From Phytophthora colocasiae (taxonomy: Eukaryota; Oomycota; Peronosporomycetes; Peronosporales; Peronosporaceae): a DNA stretch of 64,000 nucleotides. Location: positions 992,001 to 1,056,000 of the forward strand of contig JAGKQI010000078.1 of NCBI GenBank assembly GCA_018806915.1, read 5' to 3'. Both the position numbers and the translations under genes were made by a program. Position 1 is the first letter of the stretch. Each line of letters opens with the position of its first letter. The notes under the pieces are model-generated. The model was not told where the DNA came from. It was given only the letters and a program-made list of their open reading frames with translations, and did not search any database. This document shows positions 41,640 through 50,731 of the stretch, one piece after another.

Positions 41640-43934
41640 TTACTCGTCAGTGTTTCCACCTCCACCTTTGTGAATCACGTTCTCTAGACGCGTTTGCAAC
41701 GTATCGTTCCATGCAAGTCCAAAAAAGTCGGCACGGTTCTGTGGTGTAGTCAAGTCCAGCAGGATGACCTCATGGGTGTACTGGGTTGTGACCTTCTTTT
41801 CCACCGATTGCATCGCCTCCGTGTATATGATCGATTTCGCCGATCCAAATGCCTCTTGCAGATTACCTCCATACTTCGTCGCGCATATGAAAAGAACGTT
41901 CAGACAGCCCTGTTTCTTGGAAAGCAACAAGTCGAATTTCTCACGCTCTTCATCTACGAGTGTTGCTGTGACAATACTGCAGGTTTTGACAGCAAGACCA
42001 ACCGTTAATATCATTCCCTGCACTTGTGTCGACAGAAGGATGTTGGTTGATTCTGACTGTGGACATTGTTTCAATTTCAATTGACGTGTACGTTCGCGCA
42101 TCCCATCAGCTTCCACCATTTTAAACGTACGATCTGCGAATTGTAATCCACGACACCTCCCAAACCGTTGCTTTTCCGTAAAGAAACTAGGGAGCACCTC
42201 GTGTGGACAACCTTCACTCGAAAACATCTCTTGAAATCGATTCAAACAAAGCATCTCGAACACGTCAGGATAGTCGATCGAAAGGTGGGAAATGGCAGGT
42301 ACAACCTTCTGCAGCAGCTCTTTGACTTTGAACACGGCTGCCAGAATCGGTTTTTGTATGTACGCCGGCATGAACAACTTCGCACTCTCCATGCTTCCCT
42401 CCCATCTTATGCCGAACGCACTCACCATTTCCTCGTACGTAATCTCCTTGCCTCTGTCGTCTATCCAGGATACCGGTAATGACAAGTCGGTTTCTTGTCT
42501 GACTAGTGCGCATTCCATGAGATAGTAAAGCGGCGACCGATACAGCCACAATTTCTCAAAGAAACATTTCCACTCGACACCTCTAAGTGGTTTAGGCGTG
42601 TAATTCAAGAGTTCGTCATAAGACTCGCACATCTCGAACGCCTCCACCAACGATCGCGGATGACCAAATGTCGTTTCTTCGAGACGAGCTGAAAGATTCA
42701 TCACTTCATTGTCAGTAAGTTTCAGATGATGTTTAATACTCTCGCTTGATGTCGCTTCCCATCGCGTATTTTCGATAACTGTCTTGATCGCTTCGGGCGG
42801 AAGAAGATGAAGGTGAAGTCGCATAAAGTCGAAACGACTAGCATCTAGTGGTCTTCTCGCGACATTGTTCAGAAACGACGCTCTGCCGGCAATGAGGAAA
42901 AACAGTTTCCGATTATAAAACAGAGGTTGCAACATTTTGCAAAACTTGAAGAATTGTACTCTCCTCGCAGCATCATCCAGTTTTTTGTGGCCAAAAGTCA
43001 AGCCGATGTCATCGATCACTATGAAAAGGGGTCCCACTTCCTCTGTCAACTTTGTCAAGAGGAACCCATCTTTAAGGTTGTCGAAAGCGTGGGGTAAAAC
43101 GTCATAATTCGCTTCGAAGAAATCTCGGATGCGTTCGATCAAACTTTGTGACGCTAGATAATAATCAAAGTCACCATTCTCGTCCAGAACATGCGTTTGT
43201 GTCAACGTGATACGTATCGTGTGGCAGCTGCATAAAGTGTTCATAAATTCATCCGCTGTCGTGTCAGGCTTTAGCGACTGGCATCTCTGAATGTACTCTT
43301 GACCAAATCTCGACTTTCCGAGTCCAGACACATTGTCCAAAAGCGGAATCACCCATGTTAGGCCATATCGATCTCTCGCCCGATTGAAATTTACTTCGTG
43401 GAATTCGACGAGGTCCTTCACCGCCTTCTCTCGATTGACAAAGAAGAGCCTAGAGTCTCTAGAATACACCGGTTCTTCTTCCTTCCATTCCCACTTCTTC
43501 ACTTCAGTCGTTTTCAGTCTCTTCATCGGCTTCTGATCTTCGATTTCGGAGTGCACTCGCGTTTGACTCGGCACAGATTGCTCCTCAGGAAGTCTCACGA
43601 GTACGTGAACCACATCCTCTCCAAGCGGTACATCTTCCCCAAACAACCGCGGATCTTTAGCTTTGTTCAACTTCCACGTGGGCCATAACGCCTGCAATTT
43701 TGAAGTGTCAACGCGGTTCTGCAGCAGCTTGTTGGCCAGATCTTCGTCATATGACAACCAGTCGTTTTCCTCTGTCTTCGCCAGGAAGAGCTGCAGGTCT
43801 GGTGAAGGAGCCTTGATTTTCCCATCGCTCTTCACCTTGACCACTTCCTTCAACTCGGAAACCGACTCAGTATTGTCAATGTTCACCTCGAACGCATTTC
43901 CCTCCCCAACAATCGCACAGAACAGCTTCACCAT
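41640..43934 (-). CDS. Crinkler (CRN) effector CRN2, intact
   Basis: 764 residues from MVKLFCAIVGEGNAF at 43934; an in-frame upstream ATG exists, but MVKLFCAIVG is the standard CRN start. Domain order: LFLAK domain with LQLFLAK (about 48), DWL-like segment (NDWLSYDEDLANKLL), HVLVRLPEE (about 112) at the domain end, then a Lys/Arg-rich linker (KPMKRLKTTEVKKWEWK). A P-loop NTPase part follows with VSGLGKSRFGQ (Walker A, about 200) and LFIVIDDIGLTF (Walker B, about 305). A C-terminal region has GMILTVGLAVKTCSIV and LNVLFICATKYGG. No classical signal peptide is visible. CRN effectors are secreted and usually act in the host nucleus; the NTPase class is known, but the target of this one is unknown. 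Confidence 0.93.
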   Translation of the reverse strand: MVKLFCAIVGEGNAFEVNIDNTESVSELKEVVKVKSDGKIKAPSPDLQLFLAKTEENDWLSYDEDLANKLLQNRVDTSKLQALWPTWKLNKAKDPRLFGEDVPLGEDVVHVLVRLPEEQSVPSQTRVHSEIEDQKPMKRLKTTEVKKWEWKEEEPVYSRDSRLFFVNREKAVKDLVEFHEVNFNRARDRYGLTWVIPLLDNVSGLGKSRFGQEYIQRCQSLKPDTTADEFMNTLCSCHTIRITLTQTHVLDENGDFDYYLASQSLIERIRDFFEANYDVLPHAFDNLKDGFLLTKLTEEVGPLFIVIDDIGLTFGHKKLDDAARRVQFFKFCKMLQPLFYNRKLFFLIAGRASFLNNVARRPLDASRFDFMRLHLHLLPPEAIKTVIENTRWEATSSESIKHHLKLTDNEVMNLSARLEETTFGHPRSLVEAFEMCESYDELLNYTPKPLRGVEWKCFFEKLWLYRSPLYYLMECALVRQETDLSLPVSWIDDRGKEITYEEMVSAFGIRWEGSMESAKLFMPAYIQKPILAAVFKVKELLQKVVPAISHLSIDYPDVFEMLCLNRFQEMFSSEGCPHEVLPSFFTEKQRFGRCRGLQFADRTFKMVEADGMRERTRQLKLKQCPQSESTNILLSTQVQGMILTVGLAVKTCSIVTATLVDEEREKFDLLLSKKQGCLNVLFICATKYGGNLQEAFGSAKSIIYTEAMQSVEKKVTTQYTHEVILLDLTTPQNRADFFGLAWNDTLQTRLENVIHKGGGGNTDE

Positions 43935-43956
43935 CTTCTCTCGAGTCGGCGGATTC

Positions 43957-43990
43957 TGGAATGAATGAATAGGGAGGGAGAATTTCCAGC
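43957..43990 (-). promoter_or_regulatory. Candidate oomycete initiator of CRN2
   Basis: On the - strand CTATTCATTCATTCCAGAATC ends about 20 bases before the ATG and fits the oomycete initiator/flanking element (TCATTC-rich). The same block precedes CRN3 (56155-56190), CRN4 (60835-60865) and CRN5 (63595-63625), so every copy was duplicated with its promoter. Confidence 0.45.
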
Positions 43991-44091
43991 CGTATTTAAG
44001 CCAGGTGAAATGTGATGAAGGCATGTCACGTCACCCAAGATTGGTAAGTGAGTGATGGAACTGCTGCTGCTGGACTTGCCGAGGCCAGAGT

Positions 44092-44864
44092 GGTGCAACG
44101 TCGTGTTGCTTCGCGTACGGCCACACGAGCAGTGGGAAGACACACGATCTTCGGATATGACGCTGAGCTAGGTATGTGCCAGCGGTTAGTTCAAGATCTG
44201 TTTGCAGAGAGTGAGGGGGGCTTGCTCGAGATCGTGACGACGGCACTTGCAGAAGCTCGACAGGAAGTCGCCTTAGAGTGGTTCCTCTGGGAAAAGCTCG
44301 TGACGACTTGTATATTGCGAACCAGTCGCACATGTACATAATCGTCGATGGGAAACCAGTTCTTTCCGGTGTCCGGCCTCCTAAAGAGGACGAAGATCGG
44401 CTGCAGACGTTGCAGAGTCAAGTTGACGCCGCAGAAGCTGTGGTGGCAGCTATGAAAGCTCGTGTTGAAGCAGAGAAGGCGAAGTGTCCTGGTGGGATAT
44501 TTGTGCTGGTTGATCTCGCTAGTGCAGAGTACACGGGCGAAGGTCTGGCTCGCAGTTCCAAGGAGCACAAGGAAGCTCGAGAGATTAACTCGAGTCTGCT
44601 ATCCCTCAAGGAATGCATCAGAGTACAAGCTCGAAGGGGAAAAGGACACATTCCCTACAGGAACTCGAAACTCACGATGCTGCTCAAGTGCTACCTGGAG
44701 ACGGACAAACCTTCATCCACGATCATGATCACAAATGTGTTGGAGACCAAAATCTACTTGCGAAAAGCTCTGGATTCGATCAGATACGCTGCGTTAGTTG
44801 CCTCTGCATTCAATTCTTCCCAAGACGAAAGACGGGCATGAAGCGACGAAAATCGGTTAAGTAG
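44092..44864 (+). pseudogene. Kinesin fragment 1 of CRN unit
   Basis: Begins in the P-loop region (GTCGTGTTGCTTCGCG; TSCCFAYGHTSSGKT in the parent) and lacks everything upstream. Two bases are lost after the P-loop, and about 280 bp corresponding to 30105-30390 of the parent gene (including switch I) are missing. The rest, from SHMYIIVDGKPVLSG to SSQDERRA, reads open in one frame (44278-44841). DLASAE replaces DLAGAE, so the switch II glycine is lost. Transcription, if any, would run head-to-head with CRN2. Confidence 0.9.
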
Positions 44865-45152
44865 GACCAGCAAAAGCGGTGAGGATAAAGCGACACAAGA
44901 TCTATTCAAGCCCGATAAGTTGGGAAGAAAACATTGCTGATATTGATGAGCTCTGATATTGGTTGGTTTCATGTGCATTCGTTGACTTAGGTCTGATGCC
45001 GAGATATCCCGATATGAACACCACGCACCTCAAATTGTAGCACTGGTTGATCAGGAACACCATGTCGCTCATCTTTCGTAGATGGAATGGATAGAAGTTT
45101 TCGTTGTGGGAGACTTGGAGATGGTTGTGGTTGCACGTCAAGCTACAAAACA

Positions 45153-45856
45153 CTACCCGTAAGTAAATTGCTCGTACACAGTGCACAACAAGCAACATGC
45201 CCGTATCAACGGTGAAGGAACTCGCCAAAGACGATCATTTTTCTTGCGATTCTGGTGTGATCGGACTCCTCGGCGTATCGGAGCTGGGGATACCCGCTCT
45301 ACTGGAGCTGGTGGTGGCGATATGAATGTTTGTCTTTGAGCTGACATTTCTGTTGGTGTGTTCGCTTCACTCTGTACTGGCACGGGTGGGAGACTCTCTA
45401 TCGGATGGCCAGCAGAGCAATCAATTCGAGTCTCTTCCTTGTTGACCTCCAAGACCTTAAGAGGCTGAAGCCAAGACGACTGAAGCACCTTTGCGATATT
45501 CGGTCGGTTCTCAGGGTCCTTTTGTAGCATACTGGCTATCAATTCAACTGCTTCTGCAGTAACTGCAGCACTCAGAGGCTCGTATTGACCTTGAGTGATA
45601 CGATAAACAACCGCAGGATACGACGGAGCGCTAAAAGCTGGCTTCCCAGTCAGCATTTCGTACAAGACACAGCCAAGCGACCAAATGTCAGTAGTGAAGC
45701 CGTGGAGCTCGTCTTCCAGTATCTCTGGGCTCATATAAAGCGGCGATCCGACAGCTGTCAACGTGAGGTCCTCAGGCCCAAGCACTTGTGAGTCAGAAGC
45801 TGGTAGAAGCTGCTTGGACGTACCGAAATCCCCCAGAACAACTCGTCCAGATTGAA
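45153..45856 (-). pseudogene. NEK-like kinase 2, 3' part
   Basis: C-terminal half from FQSGRVVLGDFGTSK to the stop at 45153, including GSPLYMSPEILEDE and DIWSLGCVLYEMLTGK. It is joined at 45857 to the end of the YR element; the 5' half resumes at 52962. Joining the two flanks recovers the exact sequence found in kinase 1 at that place, with no base lost or duplicated. Confidence 0.92.
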
Positions 45857-45954
45857 ATTTCAGTCCTTGTCGCTTTTCGATGTGGGGGCGTGCCGTAACT
45901 GGCACAATGAAAAAGTTTACATTGTAGCCCCACCACGACCAGGGTGTGGCGTGG
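45857..45954 (-). repeat. Split direct repeat A1 (98 bp)
   Basis: Matches A2 at 46101-46198 with one difference seen (AATGAAAAAG against AATGAAGAAG). Confidence 0.92.
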
Positions 45955-45958
45955 CGGG

Positions 45959-46100
45959 TTAAGCACGAGTGAGAAAATCTGAAACTAACGCTACAGCAGC
46001 TTCTACAGACTCGGGAGACCTCTCGTGAAGGCTTCAGCGTTGGTTTCATCTCCGCTCCTTGACTCAAAAGCTATTTTCACATTCCAACGTGAAAATCCCC
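45959..46100 (-). repeat. Split direct repeat B1 (142 bp)
   Basis: Matches B2 at 52820-52961 with one difference seen (CATCTCCGCTC against CATCTCTGCTC). Confidence 0.92.
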
Positions 46101-46198
46101 ATTTCAGTCCTTGTCGCTTTTCGATGTGGGGGCGTGCCGTAACTGGCACAATGAAGAAGTTTACATTGTAGCCCCACCACGACCAGGGTGTGGCGTGG
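46101..46198 (-). repeat. Split direct repeat A2 (98 bp)
   Basis: Directly abuts B1. The 3' end of the recombinase gene runs into it. Confidence 0.92.
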
Positions 46199-47276
46199 GG
46201 GATGCCCATTGCCTTGGCTGCATAGTATACTTCGGAATCATTGCTGGTGCCATCCTGGTAGTCAATTCACCGCTAATGCGTGTGTAACGCTCCACTGCAT
46301 CGGATCGCCATCGCCCAAACAGCTTTACTGCTAAACTATCGAATCCAGCGTTGAAAAGTGCTGACGCACCGCCGCTCCGAAGAGAGTGCGAACTGTAATT
46401 TGCCGGATCGTGACCTGCCAATTTAGCCGCCTGCTTAATCGCATTGACCAAGTCTCGAACTTGCAGATTGCAGCTTGCATCGACCTTGCACAGTAAGGTA
46501 TTAGGCCCGGACCCGAGAGACTTGTGGTGGCTTGTCAGGAACCAAGCTGCTAACACAGGGCAGCACCAGCTACAGCCGGACCTCGCCATTGTTCGACTAG
46601 CTCCAACACCAAATTGGTCTGACTTACTTCCACGGAATTGTATCACGACCGCGGCAACATTCTGAAGTAGCACAGTGCGGCGTCCACTGTGATCGATAAA
46701 TTTCACATCTGATCTGCGAATCGCGTACTTTTGCACGGTTGAGCCCTGTGCTAAGTATTCAGATCTCCTTAGAAGAAAGAAGAAACCCAGTACCGTAGCC
46801 CCCCAGATGACTCGGTGTTGGGTATCTTCGAAGTTGAGATAGTTGTGTAGTGATTTGAGAATTTCCGGTGTAATTGGGGACTTTGGGTTGCTTGGTGAGC
46901 CGTAATGCTGCATTCCGGTGATTGCAAGCTGGTGTCCTGGTAAAAGACCGACTCCGTAACCGAGCAATCGCCGATGATGCCACGAGATATGGCTAATTTT
47001 CGAGAGCACGGTTGAGGCAGAATTTCCGCTTCTAGTGTTTCCCCACCCGTATCGCCAGCAGTAGGTAGCAAAGAGAGCAAGTTGGTAGGAATGTCTTTTC
47101 GGCTCTTCCGGCAACCACGTAGAGAATCGCAACCATTCGCACCACTTCGACCACTGTGCCCACGTGCTCGCGTATTGTTTGGACGACGAAGTGGCCAGTG
47201 AATTGGACTGAAGTGACTCGAAAAGTTGGTGTAGAGTTTTCTGCAAGCCGACGGCACTTGTGTCTGTGTCCAACAT
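46161..47276 (-). CDS. Tyrosine recombinase of YR element
   Basis: 371 residues from MLDTDTSAVGLQK, no break. N-terminal core-binding part (SSSKQYASTWAQWSKWCEW) is followed by the catalytic domain: first Arg in FLLRRSEYLAQG, HxxR in YSSHSLRSGGASALF, and the Tyr in SDAVERYTRISGEL. This R-H-R-Y set defines the phage-integrase fold. In such elements the enzyme inserts a circular cDNA by recombination, so no target duplication forms, which agrees with the clean junctions here. The start overlaps the end of the RT/RNase H frame. Confidence 0.9.
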   Translation of the reverse strand: MLDTDTSAVGLQKTLHQLFESLQSNSLATSSSKQYASTWAQWSKWCEWLRFSTWLPEEPKRHSYQLALFATYCWRYGWGNTRSGNSASTVLSKISHISWHHRRLLGYGVGLLPGHQLAITGMQHYGSPSNPKSPITPEILKSLHNYLNFEDTQHRVIWGATVLGFFFLLRRSEYLAQGSTVQKYAIRRSDVKFIDHSGRRTVLLQNVAAVVIQFRGSKSDQFGVGASRTMARSGCSWCCPVLAAWFLTSHHKSLGSGPNTLLCKVDASCNLQVRDLVNAIKQAAKLAGHDPANYSSHSLRSGGASALFNAGFDSLAVKLFGRWRSDAVERYTRISGELTTRMAPAMIPKYTMQPRQWASPTPHPGRGGATM

Positions 47277-47566
47277 GTAGAAAAGTTAGTCCACCGTGTT
47301 AATTCTGGTTCGGTCCATGCTCGTGAAGCTGCGTCCGCCATCCGATTAGATAGTCCCGGTAGATGCTCCGCCGACACGCGTAAGTTGAAGTACGCTTCGG
47401 CCAGACCAATAGCTCGATTAATCTCCTGACTGAAGGTATTGCGTGAGTGTAGTCTATTGCACCACGATGCAGCAGACACGTTATCCGTCCAGCATCTTAC
47501 GTGGATGGCCCTACCAAAAGCTTGCCGATGCCATTTTCCACCCCATGTCCAGAGAGCAACAGCCAT

Positions 47567-48426
47567 CAGAGGTCGCAAACAGTTACCCGAGACCGCTTTC
47601 TAACCGTGTACCCGCGACCGCGGGTATCCACGGATATCCGAACGGATGATCCAAAATACTTTGGGCGGTTGCAGACATCCGAAATAAATCGTCCGAATAC
47701 TTTGGGCGTTTTCTATTGGCATTCGAACCCCCCCCCCCCCCCCCGCTGCCGTCTTTCACTCGTGGGTTTCACTACCCTCGCTGCCGTCGTACGGTCATGG
47801 ACTCCTTCGTAATGTGCACACATCGTTCTTCACGAACTGATGGCGGCGCAAGCACTACAAATTCCAGTCTGTCCGACGAGACGTCGTTGCCTTATCAATC
47901 TCAGCAACTACACTCCATTCGTGCTCTCACATCATTGACTGCGATTAAAGAGGCGATCACACGCGAGTTGACGTCGCAAAATAAATAACTGGTGTTGTCG
48001 TTGCTGGCAGATTCATCTAGCACTAGGTCTAAGTGTTGGGATTTCTTTTCCTACGTTGTGGAGAAGACTTCAGGGCGTCGGTTTTAGGCTATGGAGACGA
48101 CTTTCGTTGCGTGTAGAGGATGCTATCGAATGTTTGCTTTTCAGAGTAAGAAGGGAACTGGAAATGTGTTTGGTAAAAAACGAACTACGCTCAACCAGTA
48201 TATTCTAGACGATGTTCTAGTGGCTTGTTCAAACTAGTGACAGACTAATAAAAATATAATGCTGAATGAGCTATACTGCGCGGTTTAAACTACAATCATC
48301 CGTATTTTTTCTCGGGCGGTTGCGGATATCCGAACGAGAATCTCGGGCGGTCATGGACGTCCGAAAGTCTGCTGAGAATCGTACAGACGGGCACGGGCAT
48401 CCGAAATTTCCAGCTTGCGACCTCTG
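47567..48426. mobile_element. hAT-like non-autonomous element (860 bp)
   Basis: Perfect 12-bp inverted ends CAGAGGTCGCAA / TTGCGACCTCTG and an 8-bp target duplication ACAGCCAT (47559-47566 and 48427-48434). Near the ends are many copies of a short motif (ATCCGAA, GTCCGAA, GGGCGGT), typical transposase-binding arrays. Inside is a 17-base C run and a small + frame (47716-47988) with no transposase signature. It lies in the RNase H part of the YR element, so it arrived after that element. Confidence 0.9.
47728..47744. repeat. Poly-C run of 17 bases
   Basis: Uninterrupted homopolymer inside the hAT-like element; compare the run at 11729-11744. Confidence 0.9.
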
Positions 48427-49978
48427 ACAGCCATACTCAAGTGTTCACGAACATTTATCGAAAATTCAGCACCATCCGAGCAAAACTGGTCAAAGAGTTC
48501 TGCTTCTTCTGCGTCAAATTTAATTTGAAGAAATGAGTCACACGCTGGATCCAGCACAGCTAGCCCCAGGTTAGATGCGTCCATGTACAACTCGACTTGT
48601 GGAGATGGAAGATCCCCAAACATGGAGAGAGGTAATTCCGCAAGGCAACCATGGTTCAAAATTTGCTGGAACCAAATGAGATCTCTCTTGGCTCCATCTG
48701 ATAGCTCCACTCTACCAAACCTGGGTGCCGCCGTACATTGAGACTGTAGCCTCTGGTAAAATGGCTATAAACAGCTGTACGCAAACAATTCGACACATGC
48801 CGAAGTGACCCCAACAGCTTATAAAGCTCAGATTTTGTGGCTGTGCCCTGTTTTGCCATTGCGACAACGCGCTCTCGAGCCTTGTTGATCTTATCCTGTG
48901 GTATTGAGACTGTCCTTCGAACAGTATTCCAGCTCAATCCCAACGCCACTAACTCCGAACACCAGGGTGAAAATTTTGCCTCATTGATAGACCGAGGTCC
49001 AAGTACAGCCAACATAGCATGTCGAAGTGTGGCTTCTGCTAGTTCTAATCTGTTGTCCACATCTGGCTCGACCAAGATATGGTCGTCGACCCATTCGCAA
49101 GCGAAAAACGGTTCTTCATCGAGAGATTCGGACACTGAAGCTGGTGTGTTGCTCCCCAACAATCACGAAATTGCACGTCCAAACAAAGCGTAGCATGGTG
49201 GCGAGCCAGACCAACCAAATGGCGCTGCCATGTCAATGATGAGAATACCAAGTTCTGGTATGTATGCCGCCATCCGAAAAACTTGATTTGACCGAGTTCT
49301 TAAATGTCGGAAAGCACCCTTCACGTCACCTTTTAACACACGAATACGGCCTACGTACCCAAGTTTCGCCAAGTTCTCGACACGACGAGCAATTGTAACT
49401 ACCGAATCATATCGTACTTTCGGTACGGAATCGACAACGAAAGCATCATTTACAGAGCTTCCCTTGGGAAACGATAAGTCGTGAATGGTACGAACTTCGT
49501 CTTCCGGACTCGTGTCCTTCTTTTCTACTGCACCGAGAGGGCTGCACACAACGTTTGGCCACTCATCGAGAAGATCAGAGCTGACGATCATATACTGACC
49601 CGAATCTTGTCCATCACGAAGGCTTTTCGTAAGGGCACGCAGATACCGTCTACATGAACCATGATTCTTCGGCGGCGGGTGCTTGGGGACTGGGCCATCT
49701 CGCCATCCAACATCAATTCCAGTTTTTGCTATTTGCACCAGCAGATCTAGGTGCGGATATCCCTTGAGTACTAGCTGCAGACGCTCGGGATCAATGGCTT
49801 TGTTTGGTCGACTGTCCCGTAAACTCTCACCACGCCAAAATTCTGTGGCTTCCGCTACACTCATTTTGTTGGTTCGGATGATTTCGGATAACGACTTGCA
49901 CGCGAGTTCATCGATCGCGTAAGTTGCTGATGCGGATTTTACCATGGCGCGCTGTCGCTGTGAGGCTGATAGCGACAT

Positions 49979-50731
49979 TCCTCGAGTAATAACTCTTCTT
50001 CAAGAGCTTGTTGGATCTTGTTTGCCGAATGTCGTGACAGTCCGACAAATTGACCGCTGTCATAACGTGATGTACCTGATCTGCAACGACCCGCATGGCT
50101 CGCATCAGACGCCAGATCCGGCATTGAACCCGGTGAGCGCTGATGGAGGAAGGCCCTAGTGTTGCGCTTACATACATCCTTGAGTCCGACAAATTGACCG
50201 CTGTCATAACGTGATGTACCTGATCTGCAACGACCCTCATGGCTCGCATCAGACGCCAGATCCGGCATCGAACCCGGTAGGCGCTAATGGAGGAAGGCCC
50301 TAGTGTTGCACTTACGTACATCATTGTTACATTTGTCGAGAACGACACTGGGACGCTCGCAGTCCGCATGGCCCGTAGTTTGAACATTATCTGTCGTCGA
50401 GGATTCGACGACAGAATCATTCAACACGGGGGAGACCCTTAGAACGTCCGTTTTCGTTGTTAAAAAACTTTCCCAGTTGATTTAAGGTAGAAGATCGGCG
50501 AGAACCACGATCCGTGATTGAATTTCCAAGCACCTTCGCGGTTGGTACGTGTGACTTCGTCCATGTCGTACTAAAACCGATGTCTGGTCCTTGGTGGTCG
50601 ACGACTCGACCCGAATTGATGCGGACACAATCTTCATTGTTGCTAGGAATGGTATGATGCTTACGTTCTTGATCATGTCTCGCGGTTGTTTGTTTTGCAG
50701 GTAAACACGCGCCCGATCCGCCTGTAAGTAG
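49979..50731 (-). other. Gag-RT spacer of YR element with tandem duplication
   Basis: About 750 bp between gag stop and RT start. It contains a 144-bp direct tandem duplication (50039-50182 and 50183-50326), with roughly ten differences between copies. Short open frames here carry no known motif. It may be the decayed N-terminus of the RT protein or a regulatory spacer. Confidence 0.7.
50039..50326. repeat. Two tandem copies of a 144-bp sequence
   Basis: Each copy starts AGTCCGACAAATTGACCGC and ends near CTTACATACATC. The duplication is internal to the YR element. Confidence 0.88.

Larger units (their letters stand above)
47290..49978 (-). pseudogene. RT-RNase H of YR element, broken
   Basis: Starts MSLSASQRQRAMVK at 49978. 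RT motifs: TIHDLSFPKGSSVND, LKGDVKGAFRHL and the catalytic WVDDHILVE near 49085. The RNase H end has CWTDNVSAASWCNR and SAEHLPGLSNRMADAASRAW near 47340-47490. Breaks: a stop at 49163-49165, a frame change near 48700 and the 860-bp hAT-like insertion at 47567-48426. The RT is of the DIRS/Ngaro class, judged by its motif spacing and its link to the recombinase. Confidence 0.88.

Noticed and set aside
43935..44024. In-frame N-terminal extension of CRN2 and CRN3 (from MPSSHFTW)
   Set aside because: It runs through the conserved initiator-like promoter block; the standard CRN start is the internal Met.
47716..47988. 90-codon + frame in the hAT-like element as a transposase
   Set aside because: It starts in the poly-C tract and has no BED finger, catalytic acids or dimerisation motif.
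50039..50326. Direct repeats as a CRISPR array
   Set aside because: Only two long contiguous copies with no spacers, inside a eukaryotic retroelement.
49908..50420. 170-codon - frame with repeated segments before RT
   Set aside because: Its internal repeat comes from the 144-bp DNA duplication, and it has no recognisable domain.
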